64,000 bases of DNA, taken from positions 31,687,001 through 31,751,000 of the forward strand of contig NC_092673.1 in the NCBI RefSeq assembly GCF_964355755.1. The letters are read 5' to 3'. The number at the start of each line of letters is the position of its first letter. Position 1 is the stretch's first letter. Source of the stretch: Antedon mediterranea (lineage: Eukaryota; Echinodermata; Crinoidea; Comatulida; Antedonidae). This document shows, piece by piece, positions 24,601 through 35,005 of this stretch. The notes under the pieces are model-generated. The model was given only the letters and a program-made list of their open reading frames with translations. It did no database searches and was not told the origin of the DNA. A program made the position numbers and the translations under genes.

Positions 24601-27600
24601 CATCATCTGAGCTTTTAATATACAAGAATACAATGCAGAATGGGAGACTATACCTTTCACATACCAAAACCAAGGACTCATTCTTAATAATGGTACATAT
24701 ACATAATGGATTTTTTAGTCCTAGAAGAAGCAGCTACTTCTGTTAGTGAACATTACATGGTATCTGTTATGGATCTCAAAAGTGTTGGATCACAAAGCGG
24801 TGAGTTCTTATATGCTGATATCAAACTTCTTGTGTATGCAATCGTGAAGGAAATTATTCTCTAATAATCTTAATCTTAGTTATTCATTTTGACAAAAAAT
24901 TGGATCCAAACATTTTTTTTACCTAAAAACAACTGTAATTAAAAGCAAAAAAATAATAAAATTTTCTGCCAGCCAATGGTTTTTTGTTGAATTTAACCAT
25001 GAAAACATAGGCCTATATATTTTTTTTGGAAGAACTTGATTAAAGCTACAAAATGGTCAATTCAAAATCTGATTGATTGATTTGTCATGTTTTTGGGGAA
25101 AATACATCTTTAAGTGTAAATTTAAAAGCCACAATTTGGAATTGGCACTGTGAGATGGTATACACTGTGCATTCACTATTTTTATACCCTGAACATTTGT
25201 AGTAACACAAATCAAATTGAAATATTTTGTGAACATTTTTTACTTTTACAGTTATTTTATTTTAATTGTTGATAAATAAATGAATATTAAATAAAATGAA
25301 CCTATAGCTACCTTTTAATAAGGTTAATTTTGTGAACAGCATCCGAGCTTTTAATATATGCATTTTTAAATTTTAAAGATGAAATTGGAACATCGGAAAG
25401 ATCATTTCCAGGTATGTTTGTTGTATTATGTTAAAGGGTTGCTCCTGGTTTAACATTAATAATAACTTTTTCCATAGTATTTCCTATGCAACATTGATTG
25501 TCCTTTTGTAATAAACAATACAGATTTTAAAACTGGAGTTTGCATAGGAACCTTGTAACCTCTAAACTTAGCAACTTTAAAATGATAAAAATATTTGTTA
25601 TTATACCTATGTTCATTTATTTCTAAACTTAGCTGTCTCTGACAGTGGACGTTACACACTCTCTGTTATAGACCAAAGTGTTGGATCAAAAAGTGGTGAG
25701 TACATTAAGATACAGTAGGACTTGAAAAACTACCTCATTTGTCCCTTTGACATCATAACCGCAAACTCTTCCTTTGTATCAGTGAAAATAATAATACAGA
25801 TTAAACAAAATGTAAATGAATAGATTAATAGTTAATGCCTTAAATAAAGTCAAGTAAAATGTGCGAATTGAGATCAAAATAATCATACTGCATGACATGA
25901 TCAACAGTTAAAATAAATGACACAAAGAGCACTGTGACAATTAGATAACAATGGTAATAAGCACTAAATAAGAAAAATAAAGAAAAAAGGGCAAAGTAGT
26001 ATATAGACAATATCATTAATAAGAGGTGGATAATATATTTTTATGGAGATGATAAAGTAATAGGCTGTAAACATATTTGTATTTAAATTAGGAATTAAGA
26101 AAAGAAAGAATACAAGTAGAAAAAGTGGGAGACTTTTCTGCCAGTCACATGTTGAAACCAGCATACACATTCTTTGTTATTTTTGGTTTTTTTTAGTCCT
26201 AGAAGATGCAGCTACTTCTGTTAGTAAGCACTACATAGACTCTGTTAAGGACCAAAGTGTTGGATCACAAAGTGGTGAGTTCTTATATGCTAATTAAACT
26301 TCATGTGTATGTAATTGTGGAAGAAATTGAGATTTAATTGATACTCTCTTATAATCTTAATTAAGTGTAAATTTAAAAGGCAAAATTTAAAATTGGTATG
26401 ATAGATGGCACTATGAAATGGTACATTTTTAGCAACACACAACACAACTAAATAAAATTTGATAAATGTCTAGTGAAAGTGATTTTTTGTATGACTAAAT
26501 ATGTATTGACTTTCAAAGATTTTAAATATTTTGACAACAGATTGATTTTCACAGTCATGTACCCATGAACAACATAAATACTTTTAATACATGAAAATGT
26601 ATTATTAAAATGAAAAGGTTCAAATATATGAGTTGGTGTGTTTGTTTAGGAGAGTGACTCTAACCTCATTCAAATTACTAAATATGCTATTATTATTTAT
26701 ATAAAACCTAGCTGCTTCTGGAAGTGGACGTTACACGCTCTCTGTTATGGACCAAAGTGTTGGATCAAAAAATGGTGAGCTCTTACCTTTAAAGATAGGA
26801 CTTAAGAACTAGCTCATTGTCACGAACTCCTCTCACGTATGTTTCCGAGCGGTTGAAAATACCTTAGGAACTCCCTTGTGACATAAAAGTATACACACAA
26901 ACAACTCAAAAACAAAGCTTTAATTTCAATCAACTTTAACTTTTAACAATCCAGTAAGCACTTTAAACAACAGCTTCACAATAACTTTACAATATAATAT
27001 CCAACCTCTAATCCAACCTTCTTCTACAAAATAAATGCTTCAATCAAAAATCCTTCTCCCTTTTACAATTGTCATACTTCCCCTTATATACAAGATGCTC
27101 CTATCCTTCTAGATCATTCTTTATACTTCTCATTATTACATGATTACAGTTTCTATTAATAGCATACTGGAATGTTCCTGATTGTTCTTATTAATTATAC
27201 ATGGTTTCTTAAATCAAAACATCTTATTCTAGAATGTTCATGTAAATACTATGTTACTCTATATGTTAGGGAATGGTAATTTATTACACTCATGCAAAGT
27301 TTACCTTTCTATCAGTAAACAATAATAATAGTTTATAGATAAAAGTAAACTTTATGGCATGATCACCAGTCACGAAAAGCAATAGGAAACAGTTGAATAA
27401 AATTGGTGATTGGCCGTAAATGTATTTGTATAAAATTAGGAAAACTTGCATTAAAGAAAGAATACAAGGAAAAAATGTAACAAGTTGTAACCAGGTTTGC
27501 ATACTGATAAGAGGCCTGTTTTTGTTCCAAGATGTTCCAAGTTGTTACTGCGCGCGTGTGTTGCCCTGGTATTGAACTGACCAATCATATATTAATCAAA

Positions 27601-30600
27601 TAGAGCGTATACAATTTGCTACAAGATAAAACAAGGATTATGAATTACGCAGAAACAAAAGTTGCAAGTCGTCTTTCCATTTATTTGTTCACAATACTGA
27701 ACCCATCAAGTTGCCTGGTAATTCAAAGTAGTCCTTCTAATAGATGTTAACATGATAAAGAACATAACTAACTAAATAAAAAACGCCTTTAGGCTGAAAA
27801 AATGTATAAGGAAAGTGTTATTTTAAAAATAATTTAGAATTTACAAGCACATCATATATAGTTTTTTAAGTGTTTATGTAAAAGTCATAATTAAAAAGTT
27901 CTATATGATTTTTTATTAGCTGCACAAACATACTCCAACACGACTGATATTGAAAAAGAAATAAAATCTGTTGAAGGTAGGTAAAAATATTGGTCCATTT
28001 AAATGAAAATAATAGTAATAGTCTCTATAATCACAATGACAATCATTGCTGAAAACAAATTGTTTTGACAACCATTATTGAAAGTTCAATGTGATTTGTT
28101 TATCAGGTTCAATAAGGTTCTATGCAGGTCGTAAACAAGAACTTGAAGAAGAACTTGCTGAAACTGAACGTGAGTCATCATTTAGAAACTAATTATTAGT
28201 AGAACAACTAACAAACTATATGAGGAATGAAAAAAATGGGTTTGTTACTATTGTAATTAGTGATGAGTTAACTCAAAGGTCAGAAATGTCATTTCCTGTC
28301 ATTTTTTACTATAATGTCCAATTAGACTGAATACGCATGTATACCTTCTGATCAATTTGAGACCAAAATTACCTTGCTGTGACCAGTGGTTTTCAAAATG
28401 TAAGGACCTATTGGTATTTTGGTCTTATAACCTTTCACCTTGACCTTTTGCCACATTTTCAAAATGTGTAGCCAAGGCAAAAATGATTGTTTGACCATTC
28501 TAAACCAATTTCTGAAGTCAAATTCTCTGGACCTCAAAGACGTGCATACAGTACAGTAATAAGAAAGCATTAACAATTTGTAAATAATAATTTATTTTTT
28601 TATTATTACAGGTTTATTAAGACTCAATGAAAATCGTAAGCAAAATCAAGAAGAAGAACTTTCTGAAACAGAAGGTGAGTCATAATACATAATATTATTA
28701 CATATTGTTGATTTGTTGTCATGTGCATTTTATTTGGTACACATATACTGTACTTGCTTGCTCCAGCATTTAATTCTGACCCAGAGTTTTTCGGAGAGAT
28801 AGATGCCATGTTTTGCGTCTGGCCAGATGAAAGGGGCTACCTGTACATTTATAGATGTTGTGGCCCACAATAATTAAAAGATGAAGCAAAATGAAAAGGT
28901 ACAATTACGTTGGCTACATGCAGTGTTTGTTGAAGGCATCCATGCTGAAGGGATTTTAATGTACTGGTACATGTCTTGAACTGTTTTGATATTGCACATA
29001 ATTTTGTGTTACGTTCCTGTGCTTGGAGGATGACTGTTGTTGATGAAGGATTCTGGTGGTGAGAGGATGCATTACCCATACGGGGAATTCATCCTGTCAC
29101 CTACTGATTTTGATGTTGGAAGGGAATGTTGGGATAGTGTCTGTACTTACATTGGTCGTGTATGTTGTTTAGTCTAATAGTGCATCTATCTGTCTGACGG
29201 CTTAGTTTTATCAACTATGAACTTGTCTTGATGAAAATCAATTTGAAATTTCCAGGTGTCCGAATCATGGCACTGTCCTAACCATGGATCATTGAGGTAC
29301 ATGAATATTGAAAATGTGACGAGTTTTAAAATACATTCCTTTTCACTAAATAATCTTTCGCATGGTGAAGTCCACGATTTATAAATTTACACCTTTAATG
29401 ATCTTCGATTGTAAAATCTAAACAGTTACTCCTAATCGTTCAAATTTGGTATCAATTTGAACAAAAAATATAACATTTTCACGTACATATCTATCATTAA
29501 TATTGAGGGAATATTGTTAAATTAAGAGTTTTATAGAAACAGTACTAGTACTAGGAGGTTACGGTCCAGGGGAAAAATACCGGGGGGAGGGGGTTTAGGG
29601 GAATGTCCGTGGGTGAAATGTCCAGGGGGAAAATATCCTAGAACCGATTTCACAACATTAGGATATTATTATTATTATTATTTACATGTTTATAAGCATT
29701 ATAAATTATAGTTACGTCCTGTAATTTGTGAGTTTCTTGCGGTTGGATCCATGTTAAAAATAATATTACTTTTAAAGCAGCTGGCCTATATACAAATATA
29801 AAGTGTCTGAAAACCTGGCCTTTGGCATTCTATTTAAGACAAAAGTGGAAAAATAATTGAGCGGCTTTAGAAGTTGCATACTTTTTAATTGTGCATTATT
29901 CACATGCACAACACATGATGTGAAATAAATCAATCAAATGGCAATAATACATTCATAAAAATGTATTATTAAAAGTAAAGTACAATTAAAGTGTATTCAT
30001 CACATGTATCGCATGTTAAAATGCCAGCATGTTAAAATGCCCATGCCAGCTCACTCAGTTGGTTCTATTGTTTTTTTTGTATGTCGTGTTTTTCATGTAT
30101 TTTATATTTGGCAATAAAAGAATAAGAATAAGAAAATACAATAAAAGAAAAATAATGAAATAATCAAAAAAACTTGATACCATTTTATTTTATGTCTTTT
30201 ATAGATTTACTAAGCCACTATGACTCGCTTAAAGAAAAACTTAAAGAGATTATAAGTAAAGGTAAGTTTAACACATTCAAGAATAGCATTAGAATTTATA
30301 AAAAATGTTGTAAAAACCTTAACTGTATTTGATTTCTTTTGATAGGTAGAGACCGTGAAATGCAGAAGAAAGAACTACTTTTGCCAACTGAAGGTAGGTT
30401 TTGGAGACAATTTCTTATATAACTAGAGGGCACTCTACCTTCAATATATTTTTCCTACATACAAATTTCCTCCTGAAAAAAAAAATTTTGTTTGTTTGTG
30501 ACTTGACACTTTACTCTGAACCTTAAGTTCAACAGAGTTTTGAAGCAAACTGTGACCTGTAGAAAATGAAATATATATATAATATATTGTAAATAGTTTT

Positions 30601-33600
30601 TGTGGATTGTGACCTTTGATCCTACAACAAAATTCAACTACAGTACTCTTAGATGATGGATACAAATTGAATTTTGGCAAGAATTTGGTTGATAGATCAT
30701 TGTGACCAACTGTACTTTTTTCTGTTCTTTTTTTATTTTTTATTCCAACTTTTATCTACTGGTTTTATATATATTTTGTATTTCTTTATTGTCTAATTAA
30801 TTTATTTTCTTTATTTATATATATTTTTTTTTTTTTCCTTCTCTTATTTAAATATTTTGTAAAGGCAATCCCGTCACAAGATTGTAATCTTTTTGGGATT
30901 TGCCTTCGTCCATTTTCTTGTTTTATCACTTGCCATTTTGTTTTTGTTACTTTTGTCTTTTGGACGTGAATAAATGTTCCTTGAATTGAATTGAAAAGTA
31001 AAGATAGGAAAAAATCATAGTAATCATAGTATAAATATTGTGGAAGCTCCAAGTAAGATGATGTATTTGATTTTGTTTTTTGGAAAGGTGTTGGAGGCCG
31101 TGAAATACAGAAAGAAGAAATACTACTTGTTTCAACTGAAGGTAGGATTTGGAAACAATTCCTTACATTATTAGTTCTAATATCAGATAAATAATGAATT
31201 TGGACTTCTAAAGTAAACCTCATTTAGCTCTGTGTAATAATGAAATGTATACACAACGTGCACACCAAAAACCAAAATACATACTGTAAATAACAAAACA
31301 GATTCAAAAATTGAAATACATAAGTGCCTGTCATGATCAATCATTAGATCATTACAATTTTGTAGAAGAATGTTTACAATGTATAAGATTGTTGTAATAA
31401 GATGTTCAATTTGGTTTTGCATAGCTAAAGGAGACCATGGGATGCAAAAAGAAGAACTACATCTTTCAAAAGAAGGTGCGTTTTAAGAATACAAATTATT
31501 TTATTATAGTGCAACATTTCATTGTTTCTGATCATGATCATAGCACACATAATCATGATGTATTATGCTTATTTTGGAGATGAGCAGATGCAATCCAAAT
31601 CTTTTCCTCTCAACTGTCCCGGATATGTACTTTACCTGTCTCACACAAGATATAGACTGTGGTAGTCACTGAGATTTGATTCTTTATTCTTAGAGCATTG
31701 ACGAGAGACAACCTCTACCCTTAAGCCTTGTCTACACTATCAAACTTTATGTGACAAAAAAAATGTGGTGTGCCCATATATGGACATGATGATGTCATAT
31801 CACTACCATGTTTAAGCATAGCACTACCATATGGGCTAATTAAGTAGTCTGCATGATTACAGTGCTTGCTTTTCAATTGATTTACTATATTCAGGTGAAC
31901 TTCTAAAAAATTATGAAAGACGTAAAGAGGAACTTCAAGAAAACCTTTATTCAACTAAAGAGCGTAAGTTTATAAATTAGTGTTTTAAGTACTTTATACA
32001 CATTACATTACAATTGTATTAACTTTATATGAAATTGATAACACAATAAGAATTTTTCATTTGATAACTAATGAATCAAATTAGCAGTTATAATTTTGTT
32101 ATTATTGTGATTGTTGATTATAAATAGACAAAATTGGATTATATTTAAAAACAATTTGGGCAGTGAAACATGAAAAGTACAGTATGAATATTTTTACCAG
32201 AGCCAAAAGTGAAATAGCAAGTACTAATTAAATATAAATAAGTTCACAACCTTTGTGCTCGGATTATAAGAAGAGAAGCACAGAAAAGTTGTTTTAATTA
32301 AAACTTTTCCAGGTCGCATACTACAAGTATTATTCCCAATTTGCTTTTAAATGGTAGACATAAAACACAAAAACTGTTTCACTTATTTGTTTTTTGTTAA
32401 TTTAGGAATATGGTAAGTTCATTGATTAATCGTTAGCAAACATTTTCTATAGAAAAAGAGTCTCGTTTTATATTTTGTCAAACATTCTGCGGGATAATGT
32501 TCTATCATTATTAAATTACAATAAACTATTTTCTATAATTAGACAAATATCATAACCATAAATTTTAAATTTGTTTTTTATTCTAGTTATTTGTACTATT
32601 TCTTGTTTACAGAACAAATAGAAACGTATCTACTTAATAGACACCAGTGGCACAACATCAACAAATTTACACCAAAAATTTGTAATCCTGATTTTGTAGT
32701 TGATGTAAATGATGTTTTCAGTGATTTGGAATTCTGGGAAAAGAAAAGAAACGAGCCTATAACGTTAGATGGTATGTTAAATGTTATCAAATCCAAACCA
32801 GCATGTAAAGTTCTTATAGAGAGTGAGATGGGTACTGGTAAAACGACTTTATTAAGATACTTAGCATACAATGCCAAGGAGACTATTAAAGCCCTTGAAG
32901 GTAAAATCGTATTCCTTTTAAATGCAAGAGAGTTAGATACAAATAAGAGCATCTTAGATTTGATGGTAAAGCAACTGAAAATGAAAGATTTCAGTGCAAG
33001 GACCAATCTTCCACATGATTCAAATTTGATTAAACGATTCATAGTAAATCATGTGGATAAAGTTGTGGTGATGTTAGACGGCTTAGAGGAATTAAGGTTT
33101 AAAAATACAAACTTAATTACAATGTTGAGAAAAGAAAACCTAGAGAAGAGCATTGTGATACTTACAACAAGGTCAGGGAACCTTGATGAATTCATAAAAG
33201 TGATTGATATACATGTAAGAGTTGCTGGATTTAGTGAAGATTCTATAGGAAAGTATGTTGACAAACACTTTGGGTATTTTGGTAAACCAGAATTGGGAAA
33301 TTCCCTTAGAAAGGAATTGGGTATTGGCAAACAAGTTTGGAATCGTAAACACCCCGAAATTTTTTCATTGTGCAACAATCCCATGTTTCTTCTCACAGTT
33401 TGTATTTTGTGGGAAGATATGCAATGTCTTCCTCATAATAAAGCTGACGTTGCTAAAGTATTATTTATTAATATTTTGAATCAGTTTGAAAAAGAGAAAT
33501 ACCCAAAAATCTCTAAATTTAAGAAAATTCCATTGGAATATGAAAATGCTATGATTTTGTTGGGGAAAAGTATGTTTAACAGCTTAAAAGTAAATCAAAC

Positions 33601-35005
33601 CTCAATAAACAAACGAGACCTTAACGCCAACAAGGATATTGTTGACTTGGCTTTGAAACTTGGATTTGTTTATAGACATGCACCAATTGGAAAATCTAAC
33701 TTTGAAGTGATTTACATGCCTCTTCATAAATTAATAGGGGAGTCATTGGTAGGGTTTTACTTGTGCAAATTATGTGAAGCAGAAAGTGTGGAGTGCACAA
33801 AGGATACACAAGAATTGCTTACCCAATTGAGTGATGATGACTGGCAGATGATAAGAGAAAGTGAGCATTTAGAGGGGGCAAAACAGTTTGCAATTAATTT
33901 CCTTGATGGTGATGCGGATAAATTATTAAAGCATTGGATTACAGATAATGTATCATATCAAGATCAATTTTTCCGCAGTTGTTATATGACTGTGTCAGCC
34001 GACTGCAAAGGAAGAGTTCTTGCCCACATTTTAGGCCTTGCTAATGTAGTTAACTTTGACATGCATAATTCCAATCTAACAGGTGATGTAATGAATGAAA
34101 CGATTAGAGAGTGCTCTTATAGAGGATTTGAGTTGACATTACATGCTCTAAATATTAGTGATAATTACTTTAGTGACATTGATGGTGTTTTACTAGGTAA
34201 GTTTTTGAGTACATCGCCTAACCTGATTAAACTTGGCATGCATGATTGTCAACTATCAGGTAATATAATGAATTATATGATTCTAACATATAAAGGAAAT
34301 GAGTTGAGATTGCAAGAGCTTGATATTGGAAATAATGATATCAGTGACATAGATGGTACTTCACTAGGTACTTACTTGAGTAAGTGTCCTAAGCTGGTTA
34401 AACTTCGCATGTATGATTGCAAACTATCAGGTAATGTAATGAATGAAATGATGAGAGCGCATGCAAGAGATAAGTTAGAATTACAAGAGCTTGATATTAG
34501 GAATAATGATATCAGTGACATAGATGGTGCTTTACTAGGTACTTACTTGAGTAAGTGTCCTAAGCTGGTTAAACTTTACATGGATAATTGCAAACTATCA
34601 GGTAATGTAATGTATATAATGATGATAATGCATTCAAGAAATGAGTTAGAATTACAAGAGCTTAATTTTACGAATAATGATATCAGTGGCATAGATGGTG
34701 CTTTACTAGGTACTTACTTGAGTAAGTGTCCTAAGCTGATTAAACTTTACATGGTTAATTGCGAACTATCAAGTAACGTAATGAATGAAATGATGAGAGT
34801 GCATGCAAGAGATAAGTTAGAATTACAAGAGCTTGATATTAGGAATAATGATATCAGTGACATAGATAATACTTTACTAGGTACTTACTTGAGTAAGTGT
34901 CCTAAGCTGGTTAAACTTCGCATGTATGATTGCAACCTATCAGGTGATGTAGCTTATATTGTGGTCAGAGAGTGTAATAATAGAAGAATCATGTTACTAA
35001 TGTAG
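18121..35005 (+). CDS. NLR paralogue 2: DED-DED-(TRADD-N-like)x2-linker-NACHT-LRR, 20 exons
   Basis: Joining 18121-18631, 19718-20095, 21744-22115, sixteen mini-exons (22577-22606, 23579-23638, 24067-24105, 24719-24799, 25379-25411, 25633-25695, 26197-26274, 26712-26774, 27920-27976, 28107-28169, 28612-28674, 30205-30261, 30346-30393, 31088-31141, 31425-31475, 31895-31963) and 32613-35005 gives 4,563 nt, exactly 1,521 codons. Every internal junction is phase 1 with GT-AG borders. Domains: tandem DED (about 5-168), two TRADD-N-like domains (about 175-420), a Ser-rich then Glu/Lys-rich linker (421-723), NACHT (about 760-1100), LRRs (from about 1230). By family knowledge this is a cytosolic innate sensor that would recruit DED partners. 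ATG 18121 is chosen because TGA at 18103 closes the frame upstream. Introns hold a foldback element, a MITE, a solo LTR and LINE tails. Exon use is predicted, not observed. Confidence 0.85.
19718..20095 (+). CDS. NLR paralogue 2 exon 2: TRADD-N-like domain, copy 1
   Basis: The 126-codon phase 1-1 exon encodes PANFFKLALLPDAIGYV, then SNTSIIFDLRVYDRNALFNL and EKTQQFLENWKIKI. The order SIx-hydrophobic strand, 'L..L...Y/W' helix and final I.I..xD strand parallels exon 3, so the two exons look like a domain duplication. The TRADD-N-like assignment is inference from the pattern; a structure search would settle it. Confidence 0.7.
20121..21150. mobile_element. MULE-like foldback element, copy 2 (intact, 9-bp TSD)
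   Basis: Target duplication CAGAAAAAT at 20112-20120 and 21151-21159. Termini GGTCAGTCTAATTACCG and CGGTAATTAGACTGACC lead into arms of about 330 bp built from CCGAAAACAA subrepeats and then the TTGCCCTCTATTGATGGG block. It sits in the intron between exons 2 and 3 of NLR paralogue 2, 26 nt after the donor. No transposase. Confidence 0.88.
21744..22115 (+). CDS. NLR paralogue 2 exon 3: TRADD-N-like domain, copy 2
   Basis: A 124-codon phase 1-1 exon. It encodes a helical start (KLLVRLVKQQ), then QLTTYFQSIGIKYEYLG, then GSIVLYLVSCDSGSMKGLWE, VADEFQHMF and IVEIDIQDYETAIRKL. The GSIV strand, LW helix and xIDxxDYE end resemble TRADD-N-like domains that accompany NACHT proteins in many invertebrates (family knowledge, not searched here). 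Donor GATGGAATAG|GTAAG. Confidence 0.7.
22220..22400 (-). mobile_element. Probable LINE 3' tail remnant in intron
   Basis: Read on the minus strand it ends in an A-rich, ATGAATGAATGAAT tail, typical of CR1-type 3' ends. No coding remains. Confidence 0.35.
22577..22606 (+). CDS. NLR paralogue 2 mini-exon 1
   Basis: 30 nt, phase 1-1, borders TTTTACAG / GTATG. Peptide VAVGPPNTDS. Confidence 0.6.
22941..23435. mobile_element. MITE with TAATAGTAACCC minisatellite, TA-flanked
   Basis: Left CCGTAAATCTTCTAATAGTA is mirrored by right AATTAGAAGATTTACAG. TA at both edges suits a Tc1/mariner-type duplication. The left half contains about six CTCTAATAGTAACCCAC repeats. Intronic in NLR paralogue 2. Confidence 0.7.
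23579..23638 (+). CDS. NLR paralogue 2 mini-exon 2
   Basis: 60 nt, phase 1-1, acceptor AAACAG. The donor GTTATT is weak. Ser-rich peptide beginning ETFGDSHSSV. Less certain because of the donor. Confidence 0.45.
24067..24105 (+). CDS. NLR paralogue 2 mini-exon 3 (type B)
   Basis: 39 nt, phase 1-1, borders TTTACAG / GTATG. Peptide GQVGTFERSSPDL. Paralogous to mini-exon 5. Confidence 0.65.
   Translation, partial: VKLEHSKDQAQI
24719..24799 (+). CDS. NLR paralogue 2 mini-exon 4 (type A)
   Basis: 81 nt, phase 1-1, borders TTTTTTAG / GTGAG. Peptide VLEEAATSVSEHY... ending SVGSQS. Near-duplicate of mini-exon 7, and the following intron start (GTGAGTTCTTATATGCT) is also shared. Confidence 0.75.
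25379..25411 (+). CDS. NLR paralogue 2 mini-exon 5 (type B)
   Basis: 33 nt, phase 1-1, acceptor TTTAAAG, donor GTATG. Peptide DEIGTSERSFP, a homologue of mini-exon 3. Confidence 0.6.
25633..25695 (+). CDS. NLR paralogue 2 mini-exon 6 (type A')
   Basis: 63 nt, phase 1-1, borders ACTTAG / GTGAG. Peptide AVSDSGRYTLSV... ending SVGSKS. Near-duplicate of mini-exon 8. Confidence 0.75.
26197..26274 (+). CDS. NLR paralogue 2 mini-exon 7 (type A)
   Basis: 78 nt, phase 1-1, borders TTTTTTTAG / GTGAG. Peptide VLEDAATSVSKHY... ending SVGSQS. Paralogous to mini-exon 4. Confidence 0.75.
26712..26774 (+). CDS. NLR paralogue 2 mini-exon 8 (type A')
   Basis: 63 nt, phase 1-1, borders ACCTAG / GTGAG. Peptide AASGSGRYTLSV... 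ending SVGSKN. Differs from mini-exon 6 at only a few residues. Confidence 0.75.
26818..27288 (-). mobile_element. Solo LTR (Gypsy-like) in NLR intron
   Basis: A 471-bp segment begins TGTCACGAACTCC and ends TTATTACA, flanked by the 5-bp duplication CTCAT (26813-26817 and 27289-27293). Read on the minus strand it starts TGTAATAAATTACC, has a TATA-like TATATAAGGGG and ends GGAGTTCGTGACA, which suits a Ty3/Gypsy LTR. No internal retrotransposon sequence remains. Confidence 0.82.
27920..27976 (+). CDS. NLR paralogue 2 mini-exon 9
   Basis: 57 nt, phase 1-1, borders TTATTAG / GTAGG. Peptide AAQTYSNTTDIEKEIKSVE. It marks the change from Ser-rich to charged peptides. Confidence 0.65.
28107..28169 (+). 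CDS. NLR paralogue 2 mini-exon 10 (coiled-coil type)
   Basis: 63 nt, phase 1-1, borders TATCAG / GTGAG. Peptide GSIRFYAGRKQELEEELAET. The split codon at its donor is C|GT. Confidence 0.7.
28612..28674 (+). CDS. NLR paralogue 2 mini-exon 11 (coiled-coil type)
   Basis: 63 nt, phase 1-1, borders TATTACAG / GTGAG. Peptide RLLRLNENRKQNQEEELSET. Same length and pattern as mini-exon 10. Confidence 0.7.
28675..30204 (+). other. Large intron of NLR paralogue 2
   Basis: 1.5 kb with ATT microsatellite near 29670 and a G-rich block at 29570-29640. I looked for further phase 1-1 mini-exons and found none convincing. Confidence 0.45.
30205..30261 (+). CDS. NLR paralogue 2 mini-exon 12 (coiled-coil type)
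   Basis: 57 nt, phase 1-1, borders TTTTATAG / GTAAG. Peptide DLLSHYDSLKEKLKEIISK. Confidence 0.7.
30346..30393 (+). CDS. NLR paralogue 2 mini-exon 13
   Basis: 48 nt, phase 1-1, borders TTGATAG / GTAGG. Peptide GRDREMQKKELLLPTE. The exon and its downstream intron start are duplicated as mini-exon 14. Confidence 0.7.
30840..30995 (+). mobile_element. LINE 3' tail remnant in intron
   Basis: It has an imperfect hairpin around AAGATTGTAATCTT with flanking GGCAATCCCGTC and GGGATTTGCC, and ends GTGAATAAATGTTCCTTGAA with ATTGAA repeats, a usual CR1-type 3' end. Confidence 0.5.
31088..31141 (+). CDS. NLR paralogue 2 mini-exon 14
   Basis: 54 nt, phase 1-1, borders GGAAAG / GTAGG. Peptide GVGGREIQKEEILLVSTE. 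Paralogous to mini-exon 13. Confidence 0.65.
31425..31475 (+). CDS. NLR paralogue 2 mini-exon 15
   Basis: 51 nt, phase 1-1, borders GCATAG / GTGCG. Peptide AKGDHGMQKEELHLSKE. Third member of the MQKEEL type. Confidence 0.65.
31725..31860. mobile_element. Half-copy of the CTACACTATCAAACT MITE
   Basis: CTTGTCTACACTATCAAACT followed by TTATGTGACAAAAAAAATGT matches the arms of the element at 16226-16470. Confidence 0.5.
31895..31963 (+). CDS. NLR paralogue 2 mini-exon 16 (coiled-coil type)
   Basis: 69 nt, phase 1-1, borders ATTCAG / GTAAG. Peptide GELLKNYERRKEELQENL... This is the mini-exon with a direct homologue in paralogue 1 (2513-2578). Confidence 0.78.
32613..35005 (+). CDS. NLR paralogue 2 exon 20: NACHT and about five LRR units
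   Basis: Residues 724-1520 of the model. The acceptor is TTGTTTACAG. The P-loop reads ESEMGTGKTT at about 32819-32848: the first glycine of the GxxxxGKT consensus is Ser (residue 794), while Lys800 is kept. Walker B is VVVMLDGLEEL, with Glu where paralogue 1 has Asp. The sensor segment VILTTRSGN and NPMFLLTVC are conserved. LRRs run from about 34138 in units of 57 residues (four full, one partial). This exon aligns with 4206-10828 along its whole length apart from LRR number. The ATPase may be intact but weaker, which is inference. Confidence 0.88.
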
